Notes: generated from the letters alone by a model not told the origin. 64,000 nt of DNA from Epiperipatus broadwayi (GCA_028023455.1 JAQFVV010000043.1:2851483-2915482), one strand, 5' to 3'. Numbered from the stretch's first letter, positions 46,640 through 60,414 are shown. Translations and numbers: made by a program.

Positions 46640-47145
46640 AAAGCAATGTAATTCATCAATAAACATGTACCTTGTGTATACTAAGAAAAGCTAATTTATA
46701 GCTTTTAATATAATATGCTAACTTATATTAACATAACACCACATGATCACTATCTCTTATACTACCACATAATTGTTAGTAAACAAGGCAAAACTCTCCA
46801 TACAGTAGTGCCACCCTGTGCCAACCAGAGTAATCAATGGATGCTATATAGGGATTTTGTGCACTAGCCTTCTGGCATCCATTGATTACTCTGGTTGGCA
46901 CAGGATGGCACTATTGTTTGGAGAGTTTTGCCTTGTTATATTAATATAGTATGTAGTATGCTATAGCATGCTTTTAACTATTATAAATCTTATAATTCTC
47001 TGGAACTGTTACATCTATGATTATGACTACAAGTTTAATAGAAAGTATGCTTAACATACTACATCAATAGAAGGTAGCATATTATGTTAAAACTAATATA
47101 TAAGCTTTTCTTAGTATACACAATGCACGTGTTTATTATTGAATA
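46640..47145. repeat. Nested palindrome containing 'actctccata' family copy 4
   Basis: The outer arms at about 46645-46730 and 47060-47140 are complementary: 'tgtatactaagaaaagct' against 'agcttttcttagtataca'. The inner palindrome at 46791-46936 is nearly perfect ('caaggcaaaactctccatac', 'agagtaatcaatggatgc' and complements). It is flanked on the left by 'cacatgatcactatctct', which is also found in complement beside copy 1. Either the family's full-length form has these outer arms, or a short copy inserted in the centre of another foldback. Confidence 0.85.
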
Positions 47146-50100
47146 TTAGTGATTAATGTGTATGAAATAATATTAATTAAATAAATGTAATAAGATCAGT
47201 ATGAAATATCGGAATTCCTTTTAATTTTTAAATTATATTTTGTTACTCTCCATTAGTGCATTTTTATTTTAATTTAAATAAAATAAATATTTCTTTTAAT
47301 CTATTTGGCTCAAATACATACATGGAATTCTTCACTTATATATATATTGTAACAGAATTAAAAAAAAACCCATTTGAAACAGAAATAAAAATAATAGACG
47401 AAATTATTAATTATTATAATATGTTTATAATCTGTGCTATTTGTAACAGTATGAATAAATAAAGATGAACTGACAAAAAGGTTGATAAAAGACTGTTACT
47501 TTATAACCGATTATAAATATATATGTATATATTGAAGAGTGATAAAATGATAGTTGCTATAATACAATAACTAAACACTAAACAGGATATATGATATGCT
47601 CCAGCGGTTCACCATTTGTAAACGAGTAAAATTAAATGAGAAATGAATTTACTGTGTTAGCTAGAATACAATTTATAATTCAATAAGGATGACGCTAACA
47701 TATAAATAAGAACATATGCATATCATGCTCTATTTGGGTGTCTATTCATATCTAACTAAATATAACATTATAACCCGTTTGCAACTATCATAAACATTAA
47801 TTCTGTCACACTAATAATGAAATAAATAAATTATCTCATTTCTCAACACATAAAAATAACGAAATGAAAATTAAAACTATTATCATCAAAGATTTAAAAT
47901 ATTTAGATATTGGGGAAGTCATTTGAACAATAAAACATACTGGCCATTGTCATCAAATAAAATAATATTAAATATAGCAACTGAATAAAATTACCCACTG
48001 TGAGATCCCTGGAGTGCATTTCGCTTATCTCCAATACTAGGTTCTTTTAACCAAGAATCCTTCTCATTCCTCTTTCCATGTATATACGACCATTCACGGT
48101 CACACGCACACTGGTGCTATTTATAACAACGTATAAAATTATCATATAAAGTTAATATCATTAAGTTGGAAAGGGATTAAATCACTCTTTATTCAGTTTA
48201 GCTAAGTACATGTGTTTTCCCACGAGCGCCACTAGATTGTTTTAAATCTAGATAAATATCTGTTTAGAGTGTACTGAGTTCAAACTCATTCGGTACATTT
48301 TTACTACACATGACTTGGATGACTAATGAACAAAAAAATGACATTCTTATATTTTATCTATGTCAATAAAATTACAAGATCCCTATATCACCAAAATTTA
48401 TATAGATCAAAGACTCTTATAGATATTACTAGCTCATTTTATGTATATTGATGAACAGATGCAAAAAAATACTCTTATTAATGGCTTCCAAATCAACATA
48501 GTGAAGACCATTACTTAAGTGGATGGCTATGAGAACTGGTTACTTAACTTAATTATTTATCATAATATAAAGATGATAATGATGATAATAATGATGATAA
48601 TAATAGTGATGATGATGATACCAGCCATAACTTTATAATGAACTCACAACAATAAATTTATCTTTATAAACTCATAAGCACTTTTAAAAATCATCCCTTG
48701 TCAAAATGGGATTTAAATATTACATTCACTAGCATTTATATAAGTTTATGGTTATTTACTAAAATACTTTTATAGTTAAAATTAGGATTCAATAATACTA
48801 GTGATGATGACTGATCATCACGCCTCTCTCCACATGATATTCAACTTTCTATAAACCGCTATTTACTAAATATATCAATTATGTTAAACATTAGATTTAC
48901 TGATTACGATTTATTTAATCAATGATGATGGCGATCATAACTCATGTACCGTACTGTGTTTAAACGGTGTTTTAATCAATAATATGATATACATCTTTGA
49001 TGAAGATGATCAAAGTTCATGGGCACAACATAATTTTAGCTTTCTATTATTATTCTATAATTATTAAAACTTGGTTATTATCAAGCATAATCCTTAAATA
49101 CTTAATTGTAAATCAACATTCTAGCTTACTTAACATTTTGCGAGCGTTTGCTTAAATATTTGCGAGTGCTGATGATTCTTAATATCTGCGAGCAATGATG
49201 ATGATCATTTAAAACAATAGAATTAAGACAAGAAAAAAACATATTTTAATAATAACTCAGAACCAATTAAGTTATATAATTATATTTTATTAATACTATT
49301 CTTCTTTCTTTCTTTAAAATCAAATTAATAATTAGATAAATGACTTATTATTACATTAATTAAATATAGAATTAATACAAAATTTTATATACAAGTTTGT
49401 CATTTGGGATAATTTTAAAATAAGCTGGCTTAAAATGACATTTTATAAAAATATTTCATTGAATGCTTACTTAAGACTTTCCTAACTTATTATATCATAA
49501 AAATAAATTTCATATGTAACTTGTGTGTTTTATTTCACTTCCATTCATATGTAAGCCTTGCTTTTAAATTTACTATATTTAAACTAATCATGCATAACCT
49601 ATTCTTTTGACACGTTTGTATAAGCAGTTACATATGCACAAACACCCTGTGATATGTCAACATATATTTTTAAAATGTGTTCCCTTTATATTAGGGATTA
49701 ATACATAAATCACATATATAAAAAATATTCTTGCAACCTTGAGCAAAATAAAATAAAATACATTATATCAATTTTAATATGCAACAAGATAAAAAAAAAA
49801 ACATTATAAATGCATATATTTATAGGTTGCTCATTATCATAACAAATGAAGAACAATAAAAAAACATTTCAATATTACAATATATAAAAAAAAAATAATA
49901 ATAAAAAATAATGAAAATTTAAGTTTAAAGATTTAAACTGTGTTTGTGTTATGTTATGTGATATTGAGAATAACTATCGATAAACAAGCCTTTAATGTTT
50001 CTGTATCAAAAGAAAAAAATGCCTTGACCAATAAATTAAGGTTTACTTTTAATAAGTAAGAATAAAAGATCTGTTAATGAAAGTTCATAGTTACCTGATT

Positions 50101-50149
50101 ATTTTCACTTCTTATAAATGTCTCAAGTTTGAATTTTCAGACTGCTTGT
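47146..50149. other. AT-rich region with short simple repeats, nothing recognised
   Basis: It contains a gat/aat trinucleotide stretch (48571-48620) and three loosely spaced 'tgcgag' words about 30 bp apart (49138-49195). 48000-48300 is slightly GC-richer with no recognisable content. Confidence 0.4.
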
Positions 50150-50430
50150 CTCACGTATAGCTTCAATAAGTTGATTTGCTCCATTTAAAAAAAAAGAAAA
50201 GTTCTTGCAGATACTTTTAAGATAAACATGAATTAATTGACTTGCTTATTTCCACAATTTTAAAATTATTTATTGTTGATACTTTTGATAATGCTGAATT
50301 CATTGACTGGCTTGCTTCTACCATTTCAAAAAGAGTTATTACAAATACTTTTAGATAAGTATGAACTGGTGGATTTGCTTGTCTCTTCCATTTAAAAAAA
50401 ATCATTGTAGACACTTTAGATGACTATGAG
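50150..50430. repeat. Degenerate tandem repeat, unit about 68 bp, about four copies
   Basis: The words 'ttgctccattt', 'ttgcttatttcc', 'ttgcttctaccattt' and 'tgcttgtctcttccattt' start near 50176, 50242, 50313 and 50376. Each is followed by 'gatacttttaagataaac'-like sequence. The - frame is open across 65 codons with a matching period of about 23 residues. This follows from the tandem unit being close to a multiple of three and is not evidence of a gene. Confidence 0.65.
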
Positions 50431-53400
50431 GAAAACTTTAACAAAAATTTGATTGATAGCCTATTCAAACTTGGCTATATATGGTTTTTATTCATCTTTT
50501 CTTTCTTCTTCTCTTGTCAAAGATGATTATTAGATGATGTTTGTGGCTGGTTTGAAATTTGTCCATTCTTTTGGTTACTATGGACCGGTATATGAGTCCA
50601 TAATAGATCAGTGATTTAACCCATTCTGCAAGATTCCAGGAAGCAGAAGAAGTGACTTTAGCAATGCAAATTCATTGTATTATACACAGCAAAATATATT
50701 AATATCATTTGATAGAATTGTCAATAACTTCTTCCAAGAAATTCAATTTTATTCCATTTTTTTTATCTTAATATTGCTGGAAATTACTTATATATATGCA
50801 CATCTTCATCTATACTAACTTTAAAACAAGAGTCATTTGTTTCCTTCCTCAATTTTTTTTAAAGAGTGAAAAAAAAATCAATTGCTCACTCTCTTTTGGA
50901 AAAAATATGTGAACTGTCCATTTCCTTTGGTTTTCACAAAATCAATCATTACATCTCTGTCTAATAATGAATAAACCGAGAGTTTACATCTCTTCCTGAC
51001 ATTAAAAAAAACTGACAGCCACATCTCTTTTCTAATAATATTGGAAAAACTGGCCACTAAATATTGTTTCATTCGTTTATATTCTGAATCTTTGATCAAA
51101 GAAAAGGACCACCTGGAAATCTTATCTCGAGATAAAGATCAAAAATCAGAGTTTGACAAGCTGATGTTCTATCGCGATTTTACAAGAAAATTAATAATCA
51201 CATTTTATTCCATCAAAGCACCTCTTTTCCAAAATAATCTTAGATACAGATAACACAAACAATAAAGCTGGCAATCTATAGTCATTAGAAATAGGTGTAA
51301 AAGTGTTTTGGTGTTTATACAGACGTTCTCATTCTTTCACACTCTTTTGCACGTGTATATATTTTTTTCTTTTTATTTCCCAATCTACTAATCTTGATCG
51401 CCTTATTTGACACTTTCTTTCTGATCTGCATTATTTTAACAAAAATTAATGTTAAATAATTTAACACCTTATTTAATAAGAAAATATAATAAATCACTAT
51501 TAAATATTATTACCCTCTCTCTTTACAATTGCTTATTTATTAACTATTTATAAATTATATAATAAATACACACTTAAATCTATATATATAAAAGAAAAAA
51601 ATTTTTTTTTCTTAATTAAATAATATATGTGTTTGAGATGAGGACATATATCCACAATATATATGTTGAGAAATGCAATTGAAGTTAAATAAAACAAACT
51701 GATAAATTACACACATATATTAAAGACATGCATGCACTTTATTTTATATGTTAAATAATAATCAGATAATATTAACTCACCAGAATTGATCAAATGCAAA
51801 TTATAGTTATATGATATGTTTTCTATAAATAACTAAGAGAAATATTATTAGATATTTATGCTTGATTATTAGAATAGTTCATTCTTGTAGTTTGTTTACA
51901 TTCTGTTTGAGTTTATATATCTTATTATGAAAGCATTTTTTGAACTTTTTCTCTCAATCCACTATATTCTATTACAAAGGGGGGTTTGTTTCAAAGTAAA
52001 TAAATTTGCCTCCTGCATAACTACATAGATAAGCTTGTTTCCAGCATTTTTCAAACTTAATTAAGTTTTGTTCCAGAATACATTAAGTTTTCTTGTGCGT
52101 TTTTTCAGCTAAATAAATTTTTACATCATAAATAATTTTTTTTTTTAGCATAATAAATGATAAAAAGCAATATGTTTTTTTTTTTCAATTCTTAATAGTA
52201 AATTAAGTAGTAAGAAATGAGTACATGCCCTCAAAAGCATTTGGGTTAGTCTTCCAGTCTTAGATTTTTATTTTCTACACATCTTTTTACAAGGTAATTG
52301 TAGGAAATAAGTCTCTGAGAAAATCTGATGCTAACTGCTTTATTCTCTTCTTTCTCTTCCTAAAATTTGTTTGTTCTTTGTTTTTTATATGTCTCACTGA
52401 TATTACTTATTTTTTATTACAAAAAATTAATCATATAGAAGTTTATCTAAATGTAATCTGCCAGTTTCTGTTTTTCAAATACATTTTTTTTAGGATTTAA
52501 CTTTACTTACAGTTTATTTCCAAATAATAAAACAAATCTGAGTTGATTATTAATAATCTGTCCACTTAACGTTAATCTCTTAATTATTTATAAAAATAAA
52601 AATATGTTAAATATTTGATAATTTTATACAGTATTTAATGAACAGTTTATTAAATAATAGCTTTGTTTTATTTAGATTATTTTTTTCTTTCTAATCCTTG
52701 ATTTTGTAGCTATTTATTTTACAGCAATTATGCTTATTATTATTCTTACTTATTTATGATATTATTTTGGTAAACATTTACACCTATTTGTGCATATCAT
52801 CTTAATATATATATATATTCAAAATAAAATAAATTAATATGCACATATTTTTAAAACAAAAATTAAACTTATAGTAAATAAATTAATTAACTAGGTTGAT
52901 GTTATCTCAGTTTGCCTTTTTTCACTAGTTAACACTTTTATAGCTATAAGAATAAAATATCTGCATTAATGTTTTCATGATTTATTTTTTTATAAAATTG
53001 AAACTGAAGAAAGGAAAACAGCAATCATTTCGGTTATGGAAAGAAAAGAAATGGAAAACATTTTGTTCATTAAATTTTTAAACTTTTTATAGAAACTATT
53101 ACATACTGTTTGTATTAATTTGCTGCCATTCAACTGTCAATAGATGTTTTACATGCAGAGATGAATCATCTATGCTTAGAGCTTATTAAAAATGAGATGC
53201 TGTCTCTTTCCTAAGATATATAAATTTATACAAAATACTTTGTCATTTGAATTATCAGGCTCATAATAGAATCAAGTCCTGAATTAAGAACGGTCAATAG
53301 ATATTGGTTTATATAATAATAAGCTCAAGTATAGATGATTCTCTTATGGTTTTAAAACATCTATTAACAGGTGAGTGCAAACAAATTAATACCAATAGTG

Positions 53401-53532
53401 CATGTCTGAATGTTTTGGTTTCCTTCCACATGATTATGTATAAATTGCTAATAAAAATTATGTGTTGTTTTTATGAACATGTCCATAAGAAAGTGAGGTA
53501 TGATAAAAATTAAACCTTAACTGCTAAATTTT
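50431..53532. other. AT-rich region, nothing recognised
   Basis: Overlapping short open stretches on both strands at 50878-51253 look mildly coding but match nothing I recognise. The rest is T-rich or A-rich low-complexity sequence. Confidence 0.35.
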
Positions 53533-53630
53533 TATTTTTTTAATTTTATTTATTTATGAAGTGCTGTATAGATGTAAAAAATATTTTTTTAATTTTATTT
53601 ATTTATGAAGTGCTGTATAGATGTAAAAAA
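53533..53630 (+). repeat. Perfect 49-bp tandem duplication
   Basis: The block containing 'gaagtgctgtatagatgtaa' occurs twice in tandem at 49-bp spacing (53533-53581 and 53582-53630) with no visible difference. A recent duplication. Confidence 0.9.
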
Positions 53631-53751
53631 TACATTTTTAATACAGTTTAAAGTGTTGTTTATAAATGTATATCAAATAGATATTAGAATTATATATATC
53701 CACTATCATTTAATTAACTATGATGTAAAGTTATATACAAAAATTCTTTTC

Positions 53752-54107
<356 letters not shown>

Positions 54108-54379
54108 TGCTACCAAATCAATGCCATCTTATGATGATCATTTTACAATGACACTTTAGTTATTTCTTTATATAATTTTTTAGTTGCTGGTTATCATTCT
54201 TTATGAGAGTTATATACTTTATACCAATGACTTATTTCAACTTATAATATGACTTCAATAAGACAGTCTCAATTGAGTGTGTATTTCAATTCACATTCAA
54301 TTCTTTCTGATCAAGTATTCACTTGTTTATTTTTTGTGTATTTATAGTAGTCTCAAAATTTTTTGCCCACAGTGTAATT

Positions 54380-57000
54380 CATGAACATCAATAGTTTTTT
54401 AATTCTTCAGTCTCCAACTTTCACACCTATAGTGAGTTAAAGGTGATATCATATCTTGAAGAATTTTGACATTTGTTTTTAAAGATATGTTTCTAATATT
54501 TGTTTCCAAACTGTTTTTACTGCAACTTTTCCCATTGTTTTTCTATGATAAATCTTGAATGCTAAATATTTTTGTTGCAAATAATGTCAGAAACTGTCAT
54601 TTTCTATGTTTTCAGTGTCAATCTTAGTATTTTTATTTTCATATATTTAGGTTGTAATTTAATTTTCCTAATAAATATCTTCTAAGTTTTTTTTTCTTTT
54701 AAATTAGCATCATCAGTATATCTAAGATTGTTGATGTATTTTTTTTTCTTATCAATTCTAAATTCACATTTATATTTATCCAATTTGGCTTACTTTATTA
54801 CATATCCTCTGTAAAAATTGAATAAGTAGGATGACAATATGTTACTCGGTCTAAATTCCTTGGTAATGTGAACCAATATACTTCATCTTAGATTGTTTTA
54901 ACTATAGCTTTTGGTCTATCTGTTTTTCTGAAGTATCTAGCTTCTTTCTTTAATAATATCTCCAGATATTTAATCTTTCTTAAAATTATCTTAAATACTG
55001 GAAAGTTGTGTTTTGAATGAAGACTTTTATCAGCACTGAATCTTATTTGCATATTAGAATATTAATTAAATCCTTCCAATCTTTAAGTCATTTTGTAGTT
55101 TTTCAGATTAATTACCAAAATTAAAAGTGTTAACCAGTGGGACCATTCTGAAAAAATATAAGAAATTGACCTGTTTTTATTTTTAATGTTTTCAAGTTTT
55201 TGAAGATGATGTAGCAGTGAGACTCTTTCCTATAGTTGTTTACAATTTTTTTTTAATGAAATTCTTTAAATTTTTTTTATCATATATCAAATGCATTGAC
55301 CGGGAAGCAAACCCGAGCCAGCTCCTTGGTAGGTAGCTATGCTAACCACTAGGTCATCAATGCTTGACAAATTTGTATTTTTTAAAGTACTATTGCATCT
55401 TCTGACATTCATTTTTATCTTTAATTATTTTTTTGCTTCATAAACAGTTTTTATGGTTTACTATCATATCTCTAACCTACAAAATAGCATTAAAAACTCA
55501 CACATCTATGTTTTTAAATTATAACTTAGGTATTGACATGTTTGTGGTTGTTTACCTATAAAACATAATGATTTTCATCGTTTACATTCAATATGTATCT
55601 TTAAAAGTAATTATCCACTTTTTTAAAATTCTACTTTAGAACTATCTAATGTAATGTTTCTTCACATTGCGAGATTAATGCTTTGATTAGTAGCAGTCTT
55701 CTGTGAGGAGAAAAATTTCACTTACAATCTACCTACTATTTTTAACTATCAATGACTAAAATTCCAAAGCAGCTTGTAGTTTCTGTAAGTGTAACACCAC
55801 CAATAACTATATTTTAATGCCTTCAGCTTTACATCATTAGCAAGCATTTCTTTAACTAGAATGTTGTATACCAATAAAATAACCAGAAACTAACCTAGAA
55901 ACGAATTTTTCAAGTTAATAAAAGATATTTCTGAAGCAGTATAACATATACTGGTATTTCTAAAAGCAGATGTTGAATGTAATCAGTGAAAATCAGAAGA
56001 TATTTGGTTGGTAAATATTATTACAGCCAAAAGAAGAAAGATGTTTGCAAAATTATGATTATCAAAATATAGTTACTGGCCAAGTTTTATACAAGTCAGT
56101 TGGTATGAGTTCAAAATCTTAAGGTTTTTTTGAATTTCAGGCTTAAAATAATGGCTAGATTGTAAGAATATTCCTACAATATCTAAATAGTCAGAAACTA
56201 GTTTTATTGATATGGTACTACCATTCAGTGTTCATTGATACTCGTCTTATGATAGATAGCTGTCATATAAACAAAGTGAATTATTTTCCCTAAATTTTTG
56301 TTTTCCTTTCTCCTCCTCTCTTTAGTTTCATTCACTACTAAATAAATGTCAAGGATCATGAATGTTATTTGATTTCTTAGAGTTTCAGTTTGTTATGTTT
56401 ACACGTACAGCTATAAGAATCATGTGACAGCATGAAAAAAAATTATTGAATTGACAAAAGTCTTAAACTTTATTTTGTCATCCACCCCCAGTTTTTAATT
56501 TTGATGTTCCAGTCACCAATCAACATGAACATATCTAGCTTACAAATATTGTCTTTTTTTGTGTGTGTGTGACCATAACATTTTTTAATTTTTTGTATTA
56601 TTGAATTGTTGAAATATAGATTTATAGTAATGTCAAATGAATGTTTACAAAATTGAAGTAATATCAATTGGACTTCATAGGATTATATCCAATAATAGTT
56701 CTTGCAGTATTTTTTCTGACAATGAAATCCACCCCACCTTTTATTTTTATTATCTGTATCTTGCATAAATAGGTTTTTTTTTTTTCACCTCAATAATTTT
56801 TCATGGATTCATACTTTGAATATTCTATGTTATTAACATAGTCTCTGCATTTTCAGATTTTTAAAATTAAAAATAGGATCAGCAATTTGATGTTCAAATG
56901 GCTCTATGTGACCATATTGTACAAGCCTCCAGTGCTGAAAAATATTATTGGCTTTTTTTCTTAATTATTTGTTAATTATCTTCTGATTGTTTCCATTTCA
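54380..57000 (-). mobile_element. BovB/RTE-like LINE, endonuclease to RT (degenerate)
   Basis: On -, 56960-56460 encodes a decayed APE endonuclease. It reads 'GVDFIVRKN...TIIGYNP', then 'FDITINLYFNN', then 'FMLIGDWNIKIKNW' with the GDWN catalytic block intact. Further along on -, 54730-54700 reads 'INNLRYTDDAN', the BovB-type Y/FADD box. 54830-54780 matches the upstream block before it, and 54620-54400 matches the region after it. The order EN then RT on - is that of one element about 2.6 kb long. A SINE sits inside it at 55285-55372. The many stops show it is long dead. Confidence 0.72.
55285..55372 (-). mobile_element. tRNA-Gly-derived SINE head inside the LINE
   Basis: Read on -, 55363-55292 has 'gacctagtggttagcatagc' and 'gggtttgcttcccggtcaat' and the tail 'tgcatttgatatat'. 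It matches the copy at 28.7 kb, including the 5' context 'tgtcaagca'. The anticodon loop reads CTACCAA and the anticodon stem is mismatched, so it is not a tRNA gene. Confidence 0.72.
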
Positions 57001-57150
57001 ACACTACTAAATGTTACTCTACCTATTCATAAATAAATCAAAATATTATTTCACTAAAAGTGCATTCAGCTTTAGAGTATAAAGAAGAAACCACTTCATT
57101 ATGCAGACGAATAAACGTATGCAAATTTGAGTTATAGTTATTAGAACTAA

Positions 57151-57240
57151 GATATAATATCAAAACTCCACTCATTTATCAATTAAATAAATATATATTT
57201 TGCTATAAAGTGTAAAAGAATGGAGTTTTGATATTATATA
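57151..57240. repeat. Short hairpin
   Basis: 'gatataatatcaaaactcca' (57151-57170) is complemented by 'tggagttttgatattatata' (57221-57240), with a loop of about 50 nt. Confidence 0.8.
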
Positions 57241-57399
57241 TTATATAAAGTAAGCAAAAATAAAGAAGAAGAGGAGGAAGAGTCTTGAGGATTATATTAT
57301 AATAGAACTAAGATGTTGAGAAAAAGACAAGCCAGTGTAAAAGTAAAAATAAATAAATAATAAAGATAAAAAAAAAAATATATTTTATAGAATTATTTA

Positions 57400-57735
57400 A
57401 GGAGTAGAGATAAAACTCAATGTAAATTTAAGTTTCATATATATTTGCTTACAATAACTCCTTCATATACACTTTAATGCAAAAAACTTTTTTTAATGAT
57501 TCCTTAATTTTCCTGACAGTTTTGACTGTCTTGCAGTCTTCATCAGAGCGATTTCCTCTATCTTTTTTGGTGTAGAAGAATTTAAGATCGCTCTAATGAA
57601 GACTGCAGGATAGTCGAAACTGTTAGGAAAATAAAGGAATCATTAAAAAAAAAATGCATTAAAGTGTATATGAAGGGATTATTGTAAGCAAATATATGCG
57701 AATATATGAAGAAATGCAAAGAAAGTAAAAGGAGA
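57400..57735. repeat. Two PLE-type tails in inverted orientation with hammerhead-like cores
   Basis: 57410-57557 (-) and 57575-57715 (+) are reverse complements of each other, separated by about 18-30 nt. Each carries the order core box, short stem, A-rich box, TGT(C/T) then aggaaa, then 'gtgtatatgaagg'. In the - copy the box is CTGATGA (57540-57546) with an intact stem (57524-57539), but GAAA is AAAA (57520-57523). In the + copy GAAA is intact (57616-57619), but the box is CTAATGA (57593-57599). No PLE coding sequence is nearby. The arms would fold as one long hairpin. Confidence 0.65.
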
Positions 57736-57768
57736 AAAATAAGAATAAATTTAAGTTTAAGAGAGCAT

Positions 57769-57852
57769 GGTTGAAAAATGCTACATTTCAAGAGGTGAAA
57801 CTCAATGTAAATTGAGTTTTAAGAGGATGTGGTTGAAAAATGCTACATTTCA
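57769..57852 (+). repeat. Short direct duplication, 62-bp period
   Basis: 'ggttgaaaaatgctacattt' occurs at 57769 and again at 57831. Confidence 0.85.
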
Positions 57853-60112
57853 TGTAAAAGGTTACAAATATATACCATTAACTGTTAGAAGTTTCTATAC
57901 TCACATAATTATAATTTAATAAAATGCATTGTTTAAATTAACTATTATAATTGAATCTTTTAACTTATAATTGAGCACAAGTGTTGTAATTTTATAATAG
58001 TTGCTTATAGATATTTCAAACTTATCCTAGAATTAATTCACGTAAGCTTCATTTTCTTTCATTGCTGATGACATTTTCATTATTATTCAACAGTTTGGTT
58101 TATCTGACCACCTCTCAGTTGTGTTTCTGTAGATAATCGGTGAGGCAATTTATTTTATAGAAATATAAACAAAAGCCAATCGACAAAGTAGAATTCCACT
58201 TAGAAACTTTTAAATGTATAAATATGACTAAGCTACGGCAGCAAAACATACAACTTAAACAGATTTTCAAAATCTGCTACCATTTCTTTTTAGAAACTTA
58301 TCATGACTGATTTCTTGTGAATTTGCTGTAGTAATTTTTTTAAGCATTTGAGTAAATTTTTCTTGTCATTATATTTTATTTAATTGTTGTTTTTTTTTTT
58401 TTATTCTTTTAAAATTAACATTTGCCTTTCATCTTTTGAATAAATAGAGATAGATATATTTTATTTTTAGTTTTAGTAAAATATAGGAAGTAGTAGTACA
58501 TTTTACATTTCTAATTAAATGTGATCCGCTGATTTTCAGCTTTGACTCTCACAATCTGGGAATGAGAATTTAAAATGTGCTGCCATTTATTAATCGTGGA
58601 TTACTCTAGCTTACTATAAATGCCACTAAAATAGAACCATTCTTAACCATATTGTGTAAATTGAAGAGTTCTATGTAATATATCTTTTTTACTATAAAAG
58701 ACATGTTTAAGGAATCTATAAAGAAAGAGGAAGAAAAAAAGGATAGTTGTGCTTACTTAAAACTGAGATACTTGATAATCTTGGAGAATATAATTGCTTC
58801 CTTTGAAGCAAACCAGGGGTGATATTGTTTTTTGATTTTAATCTGTTATTTAAAAGTGCTATTGCTTTTAAAAAGTTGATTTGATTTTATCTTTACTGTA
58901 ATGATTTACTTTTATTAATTATTTTTCACTTATTTTTTAATTATCAATCATCTTGTCCAATAGAAAGTACATATTTTTTTTTTTATTAAATTACTTATTT
59001 ATATGGTAATTTTAACAATTTGCTTTAAGTTATAATTTATATAATTTTGTTTGTGAAACTGATACTAAGTTATATTTTAAATATAAAAAAAGGGAAATAT
59101 ATATTTAATTAAAAAATAAAAAAGGGGAAATATTTTTATATAAAGCAGAAAAGTGTTGAGTTAGATCTAATGGTTTATTGCCTTAGTTTTTGGGCTATGT
59201 AGAGAGGATGAATTAACTTTGAGATTATCTAATAGAAGATAAATTTATGGTAACAAAGTTATTGCATATTAATTTACTAGCTTTATAAAATTTAAATAGT
59301 TTATTGAAATTTTTGCATAGTATAATTTTATCTAACTTTAAATTTATATATATGTATAGAACACATTATATTGGTGCCATTTATTAAACTCTAATATATT
59401 GATATATAGTTTGTTTTATTTTTAATAACAAATTTTTGCATGACAATGTTACCATTAATATTTGCTATAGCTAAATTTAAACCAGAGTTCAAATGTAGAT
59501 TTCCCCAGATTACTTTTATAGTTGTTTCCACATGTTATATTGTTATTGGCAAAAATACAAAAACACAATTTTCATTTTTTTGGACTACTTTTTATTTATA
59601 ATTTTTTTGAAAATTGTGTCAGTATACTTATTTTTTATATTTTTAATGCATTATATGTTTTTTAAAACAAATTATGAGGTAAGTTTAGAGATATGCATTT
59701 TATTAAATTATAATAATATTTATATTGATAATGTTTAGAGTTTTTATATATAGTTTGCTCATATTTCCTAATAATCTACAAACTTTTTCAGTAAAATAGT
59801 TATGGTATTATTAAATATGCAAATGCTTTTTATTTTTATATATACTTAAATTTGGAAAGTTAAAAAAAAAAAAAACCCAGGAAAGTGCAGAGGTGAAAAG
59901 CAAATAAATGGGATTTGTTTTTAATAAAGTCTGAAAACTCGGCTAAATTAATAAAGAAAGGAGTGTGGATAGAATTGTTATGTTAAAAAAAACTTTTTTT
60001 GGAAAAAAAAAAAGAAAAAGAATCCCATCGATTCTATGACATATGGAAAAAAAAAAATATTTTTTTCATTTTTTAAATGGAGTAAAAATAATAGATATAC
60101 ATTTTTTTTATA
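57853..60112. other. AT-rich region, nothing recognised
   Basis: Low-complexity AT sequence with several A and T runs. No coding or structured repeat recognised. Confidence 0.35.
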
Positions 60113-60356
60113 TAATAAAACATACAGAATAATTATTTTTTCAATTATAATTGGGCCTTTTATATTTAACTTGAAATAAAAGCATGGGGGGGAGGGTGTC
60201 CAGAAATTAATTAAGTAAATTCCTTGTATTAATAAAAAAAAATTATTGACTTAATTAATTTCTTCTCCCGCCCTTCATGCTTTTACTCAAGTTAAATATT
60301 AATTAAGCCCAATTGTGCTTTAAGAAATAATTATTTTGCATAAATAAATAAAAGCC
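60113..60356. repeat. Imperfect 245-bp palindrome (MITE-like)
   Basis: Left arm 60113-60225 and right arm 60245-60356 are complementary over about 105 bp. Examples are 'aaataattattttttcaatt'-type ends, 'tatttaacttgaaataaaag' against its complement, and 'gaaattaattaagtaaatt'. The loop is an A-rich stretch near 60235. Confidence 0.8.
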
Positions 60357-60414
60357 TTTATTATATATATATATTTTTATAGTTATTTAGGTTGAAAATG
60401 AAATCAGACGTTCT

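Noticed and set aside
48000-48320. LTR with polyadenylation signal on - ('ctgaataaagagtg')
   Set aside because: No paired LTR, primer-binding site or terminal inverted dinucleotides could be found; the signal word is too short in AT-rich DNA.
50878-51253. Overlapping open frames on both strands
   Set aside because: Opposite-strand overlap and no recognisable family; probably chance.
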